Below are positions 40,873 to 48,426 of a stretch of 64,000 nt of DNA, one piece after another; the stretch's first letter is position 1, and the number at the start of each line of letters is the position of its first letter. This DNA comes from Limnohabitans lacus (GTDB lineage Bacteria; Pseudomonadota; Gammaproteobacteria; Burkholderiales; Burkholderiaceae_C): NCBI RefSeq assembly GCF_030053395.1, contig NZ_JASGBH010000003.1, positions 124,001 through 188,000 on the forward strand. The letters are read 5' to 3'. The notes under the pieces were generated by a model, which did not search any database, was not told the origin of the DNA, and saw nothing but the letters and a program-made list of their open reading frames with translations. Position numbers and translations under genes: made by a program.

Positions 40873-41850
40873 TCAGTGGCCACCGACCTTGACCGAGGGC
40901 TTTTTGCCCAAGACCCAACGGTCAAACAGCCCAGCCACCCCGGTGGGGGAGAAGACGATGACCGTGATCAGCGCCATGCCAAAGATCGTCATCCAGTGCG
41001 TGGCGTGCTCACCCAAGATGTCTTTGAACATGAAATACACCACCGCACCCACGGCAGGCCCCCACAGTGCTTTGAAGCCCCCGACGACGACCATCATCAA
41101 AGCCACGCCCGACAAGCTCCAGTGCAGGCTTTCAGGGGAGACGAATCCGGTGTTCAGCGCAGACAAAACGCCTGCCACCGAAGTCACCAGGGCCGACAGG
41201 GCGTACACCGCAGCGCGTGGTAGCAATGTGGTGATGCCGATGAAACGGGCCCGTTCCTCGTTGTCGCGAACCGCCTCGGTGATGGCGCCAAAACGTGTGC
41301 GCATCAGCCAAGCCAACAGGAACATCACCACCACCAAAGTGGTCCAGCAAATCAAGAACATGGTGGCCGGTTTGAGCATCTGCGACATCGGGAAGCCGAA
41401 CAGACGCGAAGGCCAATCGATGTTCATGCCGTCGGCCCCGCCCGTCAAACCCCTGGCGCGTGAGGCCGTGAGAAAAAACATTTGGCCAATGGCCAAGGTC
41501 AACATGCCAAAAGCCACGCCAGGCACGCGCACGATGACCAGTCCGATCAGAAAGGCCGCCACCGTGACGCCCAGCAAGGCCACCAAAATGGCCAACTCTG
41601 CCGACACGATCTGCAACTGCAGCAAGATGCCCACCAAGTAACTGGCACCCCCAAAGAACAGGGCATGCCCAAAGCTGACCATGCCGTTTTGCTTGAGCAG
41701 CACGCCCACACCCAGGGCAAACACCGCATAGATGATGGATTGCGTGAGCAGCGACAACAGGGTGCTCGAGCTCACGCCAAAGGCAACTGCCGCGCCCAAG
41801 ATCAGGGCCAGTACGGCGCCCAGAGAAGAAAATTTCAAGTTCATCAGCAT
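40873..41850 (-). CDS. livM: Liv-type ABC transporter permease (LivM)
   Basis: 325 residues with about eight to ten hydrophobic helices from residue 10 to 305. The LivM landmarks include NGMVSFGHALFFGGASYLVG and the cytoplasmic EAVRDNEERARFIGI coupling loop (about 193-207) that contacts the ATPase. It pairs with LivH to form the channel. It starts 13 bp after livH. Confidence 0.92.
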   Translation of the reverse strand: MLMNLKFSSLGAVLALILGAAVAFGVSSSTLLSLLTQSIIYAVFALGVGVLLKQNGMVSFGHALFFGGASYLVGILLQLQIVSAELAILVALLGVTVAAFLIGLVIVRVPGVAFGMLTLAIGQMFFLTASRARGLTGGADGMNIDWPSRLFGFPMSQMLKPATMFLICWTTLVVVMFLLAWLMRTRFGAITEAVRDNEERARFIGITTLLPRAAVYALSALVTSVAGVLSALNTGFVSPESLHWSLSGVALMMVVVGGFKALWGPAVGAVVYFMFKDILGEHATHWMTIFGMALITVIVFSPTGVAGLFDRWVLGKKPSVKVGGH

Positions 41851-41863
41851 CTACTCCCGACAC

Positions 41864-42715
41864 TCAAGTGCGGCTGCCGGCAAAGCCGGAGGGCTTCCAG
41901 ATCAGGATGCCGATCATGAAAACAAAGGGCAGCAAGACGGCGGCATCGGGCAGGTACACCGCACCGATGGCCTGCACCATGCCCAACACCAAGGCCGCGA
42001 TGAAAGCGCCTGCCAAAGAGCCCAAGCCACCGATCACGACCACCACAAACGAGTCGATGATCACGTCAGAACTCATGGCCGGTGACAAGGACAGGAAGGG
42101 CGCTGCCACCACACCGGCCAGGCCCGCTAGCGCAGTGCCCAAGCCCACCACGCCGGCGCTCAGAAAGTCGGTGTTCACGCCTTGCATGGAGGTGGTCACC
42201 GGGTCGGTGCTGGCCGCCCGCACGAACAAACCCACTTTGGAAAAGCGCAACCACAGGCTCAAGCCCAGCGCCACCATCAAGCCGATCACGATCACCGACA
42301 AGCGGTAGGCCGGAACGGGGGTGCCGAACAAGTCCACACTGAAGGCCAGCGCCTCGGGCACGGGCACCGACAGATTGCTTTTGCCCCAGGTGGTTTGCAC
42401 CAGGTCTTCAATCACCAGCAGCAGGCCAAAAGTGACCAGCACCACCGTCAGCGGATCGCGGTCTTGCAGCAGGCGAAAGCCATAGCGGTCCAGCAGCACA
42501 CCGAACAAAGCCATGATGGCGGGTGCCGCCACCAAAGCCACCCAGAAGTTGCTGTGCAGGGAAATGGAATAACCCAAGTAAGCGCCCAGCATGTAAAGCG
42601 AGCCATGGGCAAAGTTCACCACCCGCCGCAAGCCATAAATCAGGGCCAGTCCCGAGCACATCACGATGAGCAAAGCACCGTAGACCAGGCCGTTGAACAA
42701 GTTGATCGTCAACAT
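41864..42715 (-). CDS. livH: Liv-type ABC transporter permease (LivH)
   Basis: 283 residues, about eight hydrophobic helices. It contains GLRRVVNFAHGSLYMLGAY (about 28-46), typical of LivH, and the coupling loop RAASTDPVTTSMQGVN (about 166-181). AAGGAGACAACACAG precedes the ATG. Together with livM, livG, livF and the binding protein it completes one importer, embedded between dehydrogenase genes. Confidence 0.92.
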   Translation of the reverse strand: MLTINLFNGLVYGALLIVMCSGLALIYGLRRVVNFAHGSLYMLGAYLGYSISLHSNFWVALVAAPAIMALFGVLLDRYGFRLLQDRDPLTVVLVTFGLLLVIEDLVQTTWGKSNLSVPVPEALAFSVDLFGTPVPAYRLSVIVIGLMVALGLSLWLRFSKVGLFVRAASTDPVTTSMQGVNTDFLSAGVVGLGTALAGLAGVVAAPFLSLSPAMSSDVIIDSFVVVVIGGLGSLAGAFIAALVLGMVQAIGAVYLPDAAVLLPFVFMIGILIWKPSGFAGSRT

Positions 42716-42730
42716 CTGTGTTGTCTCCTT

Positions 42731-43531
42731 TTAATTTTCTTCAAGGGGGCCCAGAGCCGCCTCTGGCGCACCCAAGGCGGTCCAGCCACCGTCCACCGGC
42801 AACACCGCACCGGTGATGTAGCTGGCCATGGGGGATGCCAAAAAGGCGATCACCTGAGCAATTTCTTTGGGGGCGGCCATGCGACCCATGGGCGTTCGGC
42901 GGGCAATGGCCTGTGCGTCGATCGCGCCGCGATCGACCAAGCTGGCCACCAAGGCGGTCTTCACGTAACCAGGGGCCACGGCATTCACGCGGATGCCCTG
43001 GCGCGCCCACTCGCTGGCCAGTGCCCGGGTCATGCCAAGCACACCGGCTTTGGCTGCGCAATAGGCATTGCGCCCTGGGATACCGCCAAAGCTGGCGATA
43101 GAGCCGATGTTCACAAGGGCCCCACGGTTGCCGTGTGCATCACGCGGCTGCTGGACCATCTGCGCGATCACTTGCTGAGACATCAAAAAGGCCCCTCGCA
43201 AATGCACCGCCAACACTTGGTCAAAGGCTTGGATGTCTTGCTGCAATGTCGGCGCGGTTTGGTCAGCGATCCCGGCGTTGTTGACCAGTCCATCGATGCG
43301 GCCATGCTGGGCCACCACATCGCTCACACGTGCTTTCACCTCGTCCGCGTTGGTCACATCGCAGGCCCAGCCCGAGTGCTGGGCGCCCAAGGCGCGTGCC
43401 CGCTCGGCCACCCGTGGGCCGTTCATGTCGAACAAGGCCACCGTCCACCCCGCCTGGGCCAGCTGCTGGGCCGTGGCCCAGCCAATGCCCTCGGCAGCGC
43501 CGGTCACGATGGCCAATGGGCTGCTGCTCAT
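42731..43531 (-). CDS. SDR family dehydrogenase (SDR-3 of the array)
   Basis: 266 residues. TGAAEGIGWATA cofactor motif (about 11-22), Asp in LFDMNGPRV after strand 2 (favouring NAD), NNAGIADQ, and catalytic Tyr-Lys in GRNAYCAAKAGV (about 162-173). C-terminal region GAVLPVDGGWTALG is normal for the classical FabG-like family. Start overlaps the NIPSNAP stop as ATGA. Likely oxidises a ring hydroxyl of the array's unknown substrate. Confidence 0.87.
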   Translation of the reverse strand: MSSSPLAIVTGAAEGIGWATAQQLAQAGWTVALFDMNGPRVAERARALGAQHSGWACDVTNADEVKARVSDVVAQHGRIDGLVNNAGIADQTAPTLQQDIQAFDQVLAVHLRGAFLMSQQVIAQMVQQPRDAHGNRGALVNIGSIASFGGIPGRNAYCAAKAGVLGMTRALASEWARQGIRVNAVAPGYVKTALVASLVDRGAIDAQAIARRTPMGRMAAPKEIAQVIAFLASPMASYITGAVLPVDGGWTALGAPEAALGPLEEN

Positions 43532-43866
43532 GCAGTGCTCCAGCAGGGCATGGGGGCTGAACGGATCAGGCGGGTCTCTTGCGCCGTGATCAGGTGCGCC
43601 GATGCTTGCAAATACGCAGGGAAGTCGGGATGGGTGTCACGTGCACGGCCACGGCGTTCATAGTCCGTCAAATCGTCGTAGCCCCACAGGTGCACAAACT
43701 GGTTTTGTGGCCCCACCAGGCTGGTGTAAAAACCCATGGGGTGGCCCAGGGTTTCCAACAAAACGGGCATGGCCAAGCGGTTGAAGACGTCCAGAAACTC
43801 CGGCATCTTGCGCAGCGCAATCGTGTAGATGCGGTGGTCCACCAAGGGCTTGATGATCGTGCTCAT
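43528..43866 (-). CDS. NIPSNAP family protein
   Basis: 112 residues. The ferredoxin-like alpha+beta barrel sequence (DHRIYTIALRKMPEFLDVF, then FVHLWGYDDLTDYERRGRAR) matches NIPSNAP domains. The biochemical role of bacterial NIPSNAP proteins is unclear; they recur in catabolic operons with SDRs and flavoproteins. It is wedged between the flavoprotein (1-bp gap) and SDR-3 (4-bp overlap), so its expression is locked to theirs. Confidence 0.82.
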   Translation of the reverse strand: MSTIIKPLVDHRIYTIALRKMPEFLDVFNRLAMPVLLETLGHPMGFYTSLVGPQNQFVHLWGYDDLTDYERRGRARDTHPDFPAYLQASAHLITAQETRLIRSAPMPCWSTA

Positions 43867-43867
43867 G

Positions 43868-45568
43868 TCAGGCGCCCACCTTGTCGGCGATGTGGTTGGC
43901 CGTCACATAGGCAAACACCATATTGGGTCCATGCGTGATGCCCGCAGCCGGGTAGTTGCCGCCCATGATGCTGGCGCGGTCATTGCCCACGGCGTAAAGA
44001 CCTGGGATGACGGAGCCATCGTTTTTCTTGACCTCGCCGACCACCGAGGTCTGGATGCCATCGAAGCTGCCGAGGTCACCCATCAACAGTTTGACCGCAT
44101 AGAACGGACCTTTTTCGACCGGTGCCACGCAGGGGTTGGGCTGGTGGTTGGGGTCGGCCAGGTAGCGGTTGAAGGCGGTGGTGCCTCGGGCATGTTGTTC
44201 GTCCACACCTTTGACGGCACCCGTGTTGTATTCGCGCACGGTCGCTTCTAGACCCGCCGCATCGATGCCGGTAACTTGGGCCAGGTCGGCCAAGGTCTTG
44301 CCCTCAAAGAGGTAACCGTTGCGGATGTATTTGCCAATGGGCATGGGCGCGGGTTTGACAAAGCCCAGCCCGTATTTGCCCAGGGTGGTCTTGTCACAGA
44401 TCAACCACATCACGGTTTCCTTTTGACCCTTGCAGGCCTCGATCATCGCCACGCCCACATCGTGGTACGAGTTCGATTCGTTGGTGAAGCGCTTGCCGTT
44501 GCGCAGCACGCCGATCACGCCGGGCTTGTAGCGGTCCAACAAGTGAGGGAAGACCCCAAACTCGCCGTTGCCAAAGGGCACTTTGGACACGGGCATCCAC
44601 GCGGCGGCGTCTTTGAAACGCAAGTCCACATCGGCACCGGCGGTCTCGGCCATGCGCACGCCATCACCCGTGTTGGTTTCGGGGGTGGGGGAGAGGTGTT
44701 CCCCGCCACTTTGCAGGTGCGGATAAGCCTTGGCGATGCGCTGCACGTCTTGCGGAAAGCCGCCACATGCGAGCACCACGCCGCGGCTTGCGCGGATGTC
44801 GCGGTCACCGCCTTCGCCGCCCACTTGCATGCCGACCACCTGGCCGTTCTCGGTCAACACCCGCTTGGCCGGCGTCGAGGTCAGGATCGGAATGCCCAGG
44901 TCCAGCGCCGATTGGGCCAGACGCGCGGCCAGCGCATTGCCGCTGGTCACGTTGATGGCGCGTTGGTACAGGACCAGTTCCTTGATGTGGTTGACCAACC
45001 GTTTGGCCACGTACACAAAGGAAGTCAGTGATTGGGTGAACTGGAAAAAATGCTTGAGGTCCGCATTGGACGAGTTGAACATCATGCCGATGAAGGTGAT
45101 GGTCTTGAGCGGCGGCTTCAGGCGCGGCATGTCTTTGCCCAGACCCCGGATGTCATAAGGCTTGGCCAGGATGGAGCGGCCAATGGCAGCGCCGCCAGGC
45201 ACATCGGGGTGGTAGTCCGGGTAGAGCGTGGGGATGAACTGCATCGCGGTCTCACGCTCGAGGAAGTCGACCATCTTGGGGCCTTGATCCAAGAAGGTCG
45301 CCACCGCCGCTTCGTCGTAATACGCGCCGGTCTCTTGCATCATGTAGGTGCGCACCGCGTCCAGCGTGTCTTGGGGGTTTTGTTGGCGGCCATGGGTGTT
45401 CAGGGGCACCCACAGCACGCCGCCCGAAAGCGCCGTGGTGCCGCCAAACACGGGTTCTTTCTCGATCACCACCACATTCAGTCCCCGCTTTTTGGCGGTG
45501 ATGGCGCAGGTCAATCCTGCAGCACCAGAGCCCACCACCAACAGGTCACATGCCATCGGGTTTGTCAT
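43868..45568 (-). CDS. 3-ketosteroid-dehydrogenase-like FAD-dependent oxidoreductase
   Basis: 566 residues, fumarate reductase/3-ketosteroid-1-dehydrogenase superfamily. FAD motif VVGSGAAGLTCAITAKKRG (about 11-29), VIEKEPVFGGTTALSGGVLW (about 34-53), ACGGFPQD (about 266-273), and the C-terminal GNYPAAGITHGPNMVFAY (about 537-554), whose Tyr occupies the position of the catalytic Tyr in KstD (NNYPGGG-like motif). KstD-type enzymes desaturate a ring ketone next to the carbonyl. In a setting of ring-alcohol SDRs, a cyclohexanone-type desaturase leading towards an enone or phenol is plausible. The real substrate is unknown. Confidence 0.85.
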   Translation of the reverse strand: MTNPMACDLLVVGSGAAGLTCAITAKKRGLNVVVIEKEPVFGGTTALSGGVLWVPLNTHGRQQNPQDTLDAVRTYMMQETGAYYDEAAVATFLDQGPKMVDFLERETAMQFIPTLYPDYHPDVPGGAAIGRSILAKPYDIRGLGKDMPRLKPPLKTITFIGMMFNSSNADLKHFFQFTQSLTSFVYVAKRLVNHIKELVLYQRAINVTSGNALAARLAQSALDLGIPILTSTPAKRVLTENGQVVGMQVGGEGGDRDIRASRGVVLACGGFPQDVQRIAKAYPHLQSGGEHLSPTPETNTGDGVRMAETAGADVDLRFKDAAAWMPVSKVPFGNGEFGVFPHLLDRYKPGVIGVLRNGKRFTNESNSYHDVGVAMIEACKGQKETVMWLICDKTTLGKYGLGFVKPAPMPIGKYIRNGYLFEGKTLADLAQVTGIDAAGLEATVREYNTGAVKGVDEQHARGTTAFNRYLADPNHQPNPCVAPVEKGPFYAVKLLMGDLGSFDGIQTSVVGEVKKNDGSVIPGLYAVGNDRASIMGGNYPAAGITHGPNMVFAYVTANHIADKVGA

Positions 45569-45578
45569 CTTGGTTTCC

Positions 45579-46391
45579 TCAAGCGGTTTGGTTGTAGCCA
45601 GGGCGCGGCACCATGTCCATCAACATGCAGGACATGCCGCCATCGACCACCAACTCGGCGCCGTTGACGTAGCCCGAGCGTGGACTGGCTAAAAAAATCG
45701 CCACATCGGCGATGTCGTGTGGCTCGCCGATGCGGCGACTGGCCGTGACGGCGGAGCGTTTGGCTTCAAAGCCAGGCTCTTCGTAAAACTTGGCCGACAA
45801 AGCGGTGCGGATCATGCCGGGGCAAATGGCGTTGCTGCGCACGCCCTGTGGACCCCATTCGACCGCCAGTTGCCGCGACATCTGCAGCACCCCAGCTTTG
45901 CTGGCGCTGTACGCACCGCTGTGGCTTTGTGGGAACAGGCCTGAGATGGAGGCGATGTTGACGATGCAGCCTTCACCCGCATCGCGCATGGCCGCGCCAA
46001 ATGCGCGGGCACACAGCAGGTAACCGGTCAGGTTGACAGCCAACACGGCGTTCCAGTCATCCAGACTGACATCGGCCAACCCGCCCGAGCGCAAGAGGCC
46101 GGCGTTGTTGATCAGCGCATAGGGGGCACCCCATGTGGCCTGGACTTTTTCTGCGGCGGCCTGCACGCCTTGGGCATCGCTGATGTCACAGCTCAGGGCC
46201 ATGACCTGAGCGCCCTGGTCTTGCAGCTTGACTTGCACCTTGTGCAGCCCTTGTGCGTCGCGGTCAAGCATCGCCACGCGTGCGCCGACCTGTGTCAAGC
46301 GCTCGGCCACCGAGGCCCCGATGCCGCTGGCTGCACCCGTGACCACACACACGCGGTCTTGCAGTTCAAGCCAGCTCTTGTCTCCAGTCAT
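45579..46391 (-). CDS. SDR family dehydrogenase (SDR-4 of the array)
   Basis: 270 residues from the ATG at 46391; the frame stays open far upstream through the AraC gene but that extension has no SDR similarity. Cofactor motif TGAASGIGAS (about 19-28), Asp in MLDRDAQ, NNAGLL, and Tyr-Lys in GAYSASKAGV (about 165-174). The C-terminus VDGGMSCMLMDMVPRPG resembles SDR-2. It is the promoter-proximal gene of the array, transcribed away from the AraC regulator across 111 bp. Confidence 0.87.
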   Translation of the reverse strand: MTGDKSWLELQDRVCVVTGAASGIGASVAERLTQVGARVAMLDRDAQGLHKVQVKLQDQGAQVMALSCDISDAQGVQAAAEKVQATWGAPYALINNAGLLRSGGLADVSLDDWNAVLAVNLTGYLLCARAFGAAMRDAGEGCIVNIASISGLFPQSHSGAYSASKAGVLQMSRQLAVEWGPQGVRSNAICPGMIRTALSAKFYEEPGFEAKRSAVTASRRIGEPHDIADVAIFLASPRSGYVNGAELVVDGGMSCMLMDMVPRPGYNQTA

Positions 46392-46451
46392 GTTCTTGTC
46401 CTTGTTCCTGATCTCTGTTGGAGATTGTTGGAATGGGGGGCGAATTATTTT

Positions 46452-46480
46452 TTGACGAATCGAACGAAGAACAGGACAAT
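46452..46480 (+). promoter_or_regulatory. promoter of the AraC-type regulator
   Basis: TTGACG (46452-46457) and GACAAT (46475-46480) have 17-bp spacing. It lies in the 111-bp divergent region shared with SDR-4; CGAAT/CGAAC repeats at 46456-46467 are candidate AraC half-sites but too short to assert. Confidence 0.5.
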
Positions 46481-46502
46481 TCGTGCGGACTGGAGTGTGA
46501 AA

Positions 46503-47429
46503 ATGGCGGTTTCTAGGGTAATCCCGAATTACGATTTGTATGGCGATTCGAGCAGCCATGAAGAATCGGCGGCATTCAATTTCGAATGGATTCCGCAGCG
46601 CTCGACCTTGTACAACTGGCTCATCCATCCCCACCGCCACGACTCCTTCATCCAGGTGCTGTACCTCACGCAAGGGCATGTGGATGTGCAAATTGAGCAT
46701 GTGCAACAAACATTGCACGCGCCCTGCGTGATGCTGATCCCGGCGGGGCATGTGCACGGGTTCAGGTTTTCTCAAGACACCAACGGCCCGGTGGTCACGG
46801 CCATGCAAAAGGCGCTCGAGTCGGCAGCGGCTTTGATGATGCCGCCCTTGCTGGAGACCATACGCACGCCGCGTTTGCTCTCTTTGCAGTCGGAGATGCG
46901 CTACATCGACCAGCTCATGCCTTTGTTCATGGCGCTGGAGCAGGAGTCGCACACACCTGCGGAAGGCCAGGTGGCTGCAGGCACGTCTTTGTTGTTGGCC
47001 CTGATGGTGCAAGTCCACCGCATTTGCAAATTGTCCGAGCTGACGGACGCCCACACCCACTACAGCATCTCGCGCAAGGCCCGTCAGATCGAAAAGTTCC
47101 GCAGCCTGATCGACAAGAATTTCCGCACCGAGCACTCCTTGCAAAGCTACGCCAACCAAGTCGGCGTGACGGTGGGGCAACTCTCGCGCCTGTGTCGGGA
47201 GGTCTTGGGCAAATCGAGCCTGCAGGTCATCAATGACCGCTTGATCCAGGAAGCCCAACGCGAACTGGTTTACACCGCATTGCCCATCAAGCAATTGGCT
47301 TCTGAACTCGGTTTTGAGGACGATGCCTACTTCAGCCGCTTCTTTCGCAAACACATCGGCATCACCCCCAAGGCCTACCGAGCGAGGTCTTTGGCGCAAA
47401 TGGGCGGCGATGCTCAGACCCATTTCTGA
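46503..47429 (+). CDS. AraC family transcriptional regulator
   Basis: 308 residues from the ATG at 46503 (GGAG at 46492-46495). The N-terminal cupin carries HPHRHDSFIQVLYLTQGHVDVQIE (about 40-63), a sensor for small organic acids; the C-terminal double helix-turn-helix is at about 205-300 with SLQSYANQVGVTVGQLSRLCREV and IKQLASELGFEDDAYFSRFFRKH, the second of which is the signature. It resembles PobR/HpaA-type activators of aromatic-acid operons. Divergent placement next to SDR-4 makes it the probable activator of the minus-strand array. Confidence 0.9.
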   Translation: MAVSRVIPNYDLYGDSSSHEESAAFNFEWIPQRSTLYNWLIHPHRHDSFIQVLYLTQGHVDVQIEHVQQTLHAPCVMLIPAGHVHGFRFSQDTNGPVVTAMQKALESAAALMMPPLLETIRTPRLLSLQSEMRYIDQLMPLFMALEQESHTPAEGQVAAGTSLLLALMVQVHRICKLSELTDAHTHYSISRKARQIEKFRSLIDKNFRTEHSLQSYANQVGVTVGQLSRLCREVLGKSSLQVINDRLIQEAQRELVYTALPIKQLASELGFEDDAYFSRFFRKHIGITPKAYRARSLAQMGGDAQTHF

Positions 47430-47605
47430 GCACCTTTTCCCATGTGGGCCTTGAGTTTGAGGTCGCAGTACATGCGGTGTACGGATGGTCCGGTCTGGCC
47501 CCAGTGCAGGTCTGGGCTGGCGCGATGCACTTGGCGCTTGTTCTGGGCCCGTTGAACGTCGAGGTTCAAAGAATCAGCCCAAGCAAAAGTGGCTTTGTCG
47601 GACAT
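47414..47605 (-). pseudogene. possible remnant of an acyl-CoA dehydrogenase N-terminus
   Basis: A 63-codon frame begins 4 bp after the badK stop. Its start, MSDKATFAWADSLNLD, resembles the beginning of glutaryl-CoA dehydrogenases (ATFxWxDPLLLDQQL), but the remaining 47 residues match nothing I recognise and the frame ends overlapping the convergent AraC gene. A decayed gcdH fragment is the suggestion; a short real gene cannot be excluded. The 47430-47605 stretch otherwise holds nothing visible. Confidence 0.3.
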
Positions 47606-47609
47606 TGGA

Positions 47610-48407
47610 TCAACGGTGCTGGAAAACAGGTTTGCGCTTGTCCAAAAAGGCATGCATGCCTTCGTGGGCGTCTTCGCTGGCAAACCGGGCGTGCAGCTCA
47701 CGGCGTTCAAACAAAATGCCCTCGCTCAAACTGCTTTCGTGCGCGCGGTTGACCGCTTCCTTGATCGCCATCAGCGCAGGCAGTGAGTAGCCTGCAATTT
47801 GCGTCGCGACCTTCAGCGCGGCCGCTGGCAGTTCAGCATCTGGCACCACACGCGAGACCAGGCCATAACGGTCCGCCTCTTGCGCCGACAGCATGCGGGC
47901 CGACAGGCACATGTCCATGGCCTTGGCCTTTCCAATGGCGCGTGGCAGGCGCTGCGTACCGCCTGCGCCAGGCAGCATGGCCAGTTTGATTTCGGGCAGC
48001 GCAAACTGGGCCGATTCGGCCGCGATGATGATGTCGCAGGCTAGGGCCAACTCGCAGCCGCCGCCCATGGCGTAACCGGCCACCGCCGCAATGACGGGCT
48101 TGCGCACTTGGCGAATGGTTTCCCAGTTGCGGGTGATGAAGCCCCTCTGGTAAACATCCATGTAGGACCAGTTGGCCATCACGGCAATGTCCGCTCCAGC
48201 GGCAAAGGCTTTGTCGCTGCCGGTGATGAGGATGGCACCGATCTCGGTGTTGGCGTCAAAGTCCAGCAGCGCAGTGCCCAGGGCGTCCATCAATTCATCG
48301 TTGAGCGCGTTCAGTTGCGCCGGTCGATTCAGTCGGATCATGCCCACCCGGCCATGGATTTCGGTCAGGATGGTGGCGCGGGCCAGGTTGGCAGTTGCTT
48401 CGGACAT
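47610..48407 (-). CDS. badK: cyclohex-1-ene-1-carboxyl-CoA hydratase (BadK-like enoyl-CoA hydratase)
   Basis: 265 residues, crotonase fold. Oxyanion-hole segments ADIAVMAN (about 74-81) and GGGCELALACD (about 117-127; Glu120 catalytic) and LPGAGGTQRLPR (about 147-158; second Glu position replaced within LPEIKLAMLPG) are typical of enoyl-CoA hydratases. It would hydrate cyclohexene-carboxyl-CoA to 2-hydroxycyclohexane-carboxyl-CoA. BadK identity rests on position, last gene of badH-badI-aliB-aliA-badK; in isolation it would only be called an enoyl-CoA hydratase. Confidence 0.85.
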   Translation of the reverse strand: MSEATANLARATILTEIHGRVGMIRLNRPAQLNALNDELMDALGTALLDFDANTEIGAILITGSDKAFAAGADIAVMANWSYMDVYQRGFITRNWETIRQVRKPVIAAVAGYAMGGGCELALACDIIIAAESAQFALPEIKLAMLPGAGGTQRLPRAIGKAKAMDMCLSARMLSAQEADRYGLVSRVVPDAELPAAALKVATQIAGYSLPALMAIKEAVNRAHESSLSEGILFERRELHARFASEDAHEGMHAFLDKRKPVFQHR

Positions 48408-48426
48408 GGTGCGTTTTTTCTTCGCT

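Noticed and set aside
45579..47423. A 614-codon minus-strand frame that would extend SDR-4 by 344 residues
   Set aside because: The extension is antisense to the AraC regulator, lacks any recognisable domain, and the SDR begins normally at the ATG at 46391.
47430..47609. Functional intergenic RNA between AraC and badK
   Set aside because: No promoter, terminator or convincing hairpin; the only structure is the short frame reported as a possible remnant.
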